DNA from: Symbiodinium natans
Taxonomy: Eukaryota; Sar; Dinophyceae; Suessiales; Symbiodiniaceae
Assembly: GCA_905221605.1 (NCBI GenBank)
Contig: CAJNDS010000424.1
Span: 188,478-252,477 of the forward strand
Length of the DNA stretch: 64,000 nucleotides
Reading direction: 5' to 3'
The position numbers and the translations under genes are program-made. The notes below the pieces were generated by a model. It made no database searches and was not told the DNA's origin. It saw only the letters and a program-made list of their open reading frames with translations. Positions 62,924-64,000 of the stretch are shown piece by piece (positions within the stretch are counted from its first letter, which is position 1; every line of letters begins with the position of its first letter).

Positions 62924-63457
62924 TACTTAGGAACACCTTGCTTAGGGTTTTGAACTCGGCCAGGTCGCCGAAGCGGAGGCGGCCAAGCTCGGAGAGATCG
63001 GGGGAGCGAAGCGAGGGTCTATGGTTTAGGGTTTCGGGTTTGGGGTTTGGGGTTTAGGGCTTTGTAGGTGTATAGTATAGAAGGACGCGGGGGTTTATCG
63101 GTGCCAAGTGTTTTTCTCCATTTCGCCCTGTCCTCAGTTCCAGTAGAACCCTCCACGCTCTCTTTGCGAGAGGCACGACAACCACCGTCCCTAAACCCCA
63201 AACCCTGAACCTTAAACCTTAAACCTCAAACCCGAAACCCTAAACCCTAAACCCTAAGCCCTAAACCCTAAACCCCAAGCCCTAAACCCTAAACCCAAAC
63301 ATGCTGCAAGCCCGGCTAAGCTTCCAACCTGGATCCGGAAGTCGATCGAGTGAGAGAGAGACTCAGCCAGAAACAGGTTGAGGGTCAGGGGTTCAGGGTT
63401 CAGGGTCTGACGTTTATAGGATTTAAGGTATATTCCTCATTTAACTTCTAACGAGGT

Positions 63458-63616
63458 AGGGTCGGTAGGACATGTCATGTTTCCCCTTCTTGGGTTTAAG
63501 AGGATCATACTTGGGAATATGTTTCAGAGGGTATGTTTTTGGGGTATGTTTCCCTTATTAGGTTTAAGAGGATCATACTTGGGAATCTTCTTCAGAGGGC
63601 TTTTTTAAGGGCCATC
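63458..63616 (+). repeat. Two tandem family J elements
   Basis: TTTCCCCTTCTTGGGTTTAAGAGGATCAT and a second TTTCCCTTATTAGGTTTAAG 75 bp later; both continue ACTTGGGAAT and TTCAGAGGG. Confidence 0.75.
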
Positions 63617-63837
63617 CTAGCAGGCAGTGGCCCAAGTTCTGTCACCCTAAACCCTAAACCCTAAACCCCAAAACACTAAACCCTGAACCCTAAAACCTAA
63701 ACCCTAAACCCTGAACCCTGAACCCTGAACCCTAGACCCTAAACCGTGGGTGCGTGTCACAAGCAGTTCACTCCCAACCTAGTCGGGCTGTCAGACACAG
63801 CACTCCGAAGGTCTCCAAAGCCCGAACTCCTCAACCC

Positions 63838-63967
63838 CAAACCCTAAACCCTAAACCCTAAACCCTAAACCCTAAACCCTAAACCCTAAACCCTAAACCC
63901 TAAACCCTAAACCCTAAACCCTAAACCCTAAACCCTGAAACCCTGAAACCCTAAACCCTAAAACCCT
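63838..63967 (+). repeat. (CCCTAAA)n telomere-type tract
   Basis: About 18 units near the window's right edge, the last few interrupted by CCCTGAAA and CCCTAAAA. Confidence 0.95.
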
Positions 63968-64000
63968 ACATGGCGTGAAAGGTCAGGCCGCCAGTGCTCC

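Noticed and set aside
63838..63967. Chromosome end at the right edge
   Set aside because: The CCCTAAA tract is short, degenerates, and unique sequence follows to 64000; the same tracts occur all over the window.

Overview
The window looks like nuclear DNA of a dinoflagellate, or a close alveolate relative. The grounds are: many short exons in GC-rich coding sequence, introns with GT or GC donors, countless interstitial TTTAGGG/CCCTAAA telomere-type tracts, and protein families common in dinoflagellates (REJ-type surface proteins, ParB-like NRR proteins, Helitron-like proteins with a DUF6570-like region, ASCH and dual-specificity phosphatase proteins). I saw no convincing tRNA, rRNA, CRISPR or bacterial operon. 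Genus cannot be told from sequence alone.

Layout. (1) 1-12.4 kb, + strand: a large surface protein with Fn3-like and REJ-like regions, broken into many 60-140 nt exons; exon 1 runs off the left edge. (2) 12.83-14.77 kb, + strand: DIM1/KsgA-type 18S rRNA adenine dimethyltransferase, resolved as four exons in consistent phase. (3) 15.7-23.3 kb: exon-like islands of unrecognised gene(s), interrupted at 20.16-21.14 kb by an intronless ParB-like protein. (4) 26.5-48 kb: repeat-dense DNA with short exon islands and several diverged segmental duplications (27.6-29.6 vs 31.2-33.3; 33.9-34.27 vs 34.38-34.67; 42.2-44.9 vs 45.6-47.1; 47.18-47.69 vs 47.75-48.02). (5) 48,059-61,622: a 13.56 kb block almost free of telomere-type repeats, bounded by 13-bp inverted repeats, that splits the second copy of the last duplication. 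It is read as one mobile element. On the - strand it encodes, in order, three copies of a SAP-like exon, a novel N-terminal region, a C2H2 zinc finger, a DUF6570-like Cys region, a Helitron-like HUH (Rep) domain with no helicase, then a dual-specificity phosphatase and an AP2-like/ASCH protein. Five minisatellite arrays fill its right end. (6) 61.6-64 kb: the resumed host copy and more telomere-type tracts.

Two ideas stand out. First, exon islands tend to be flanked on the left by (CCCTAAA)n and on the right by (TTTAGGG)n, so introns start with UUUAGGG and end with CCCUAAA arrays that could base-pair and bring the splice sites together; in several cases the donor is the repeat itself (G|GTTTAGGG). 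Introns also hold several short fold-back repeat families resembling MITEs or introners. Second, the 13.56 kb element joins Helitron-type replication chemistry, terminal inverted repeats, internal minisatellites and two enzyme-like cargo genes. At least two of its genes carry single-base frameshifts, so this copy may be decaying, or the assembly may have indel errors.
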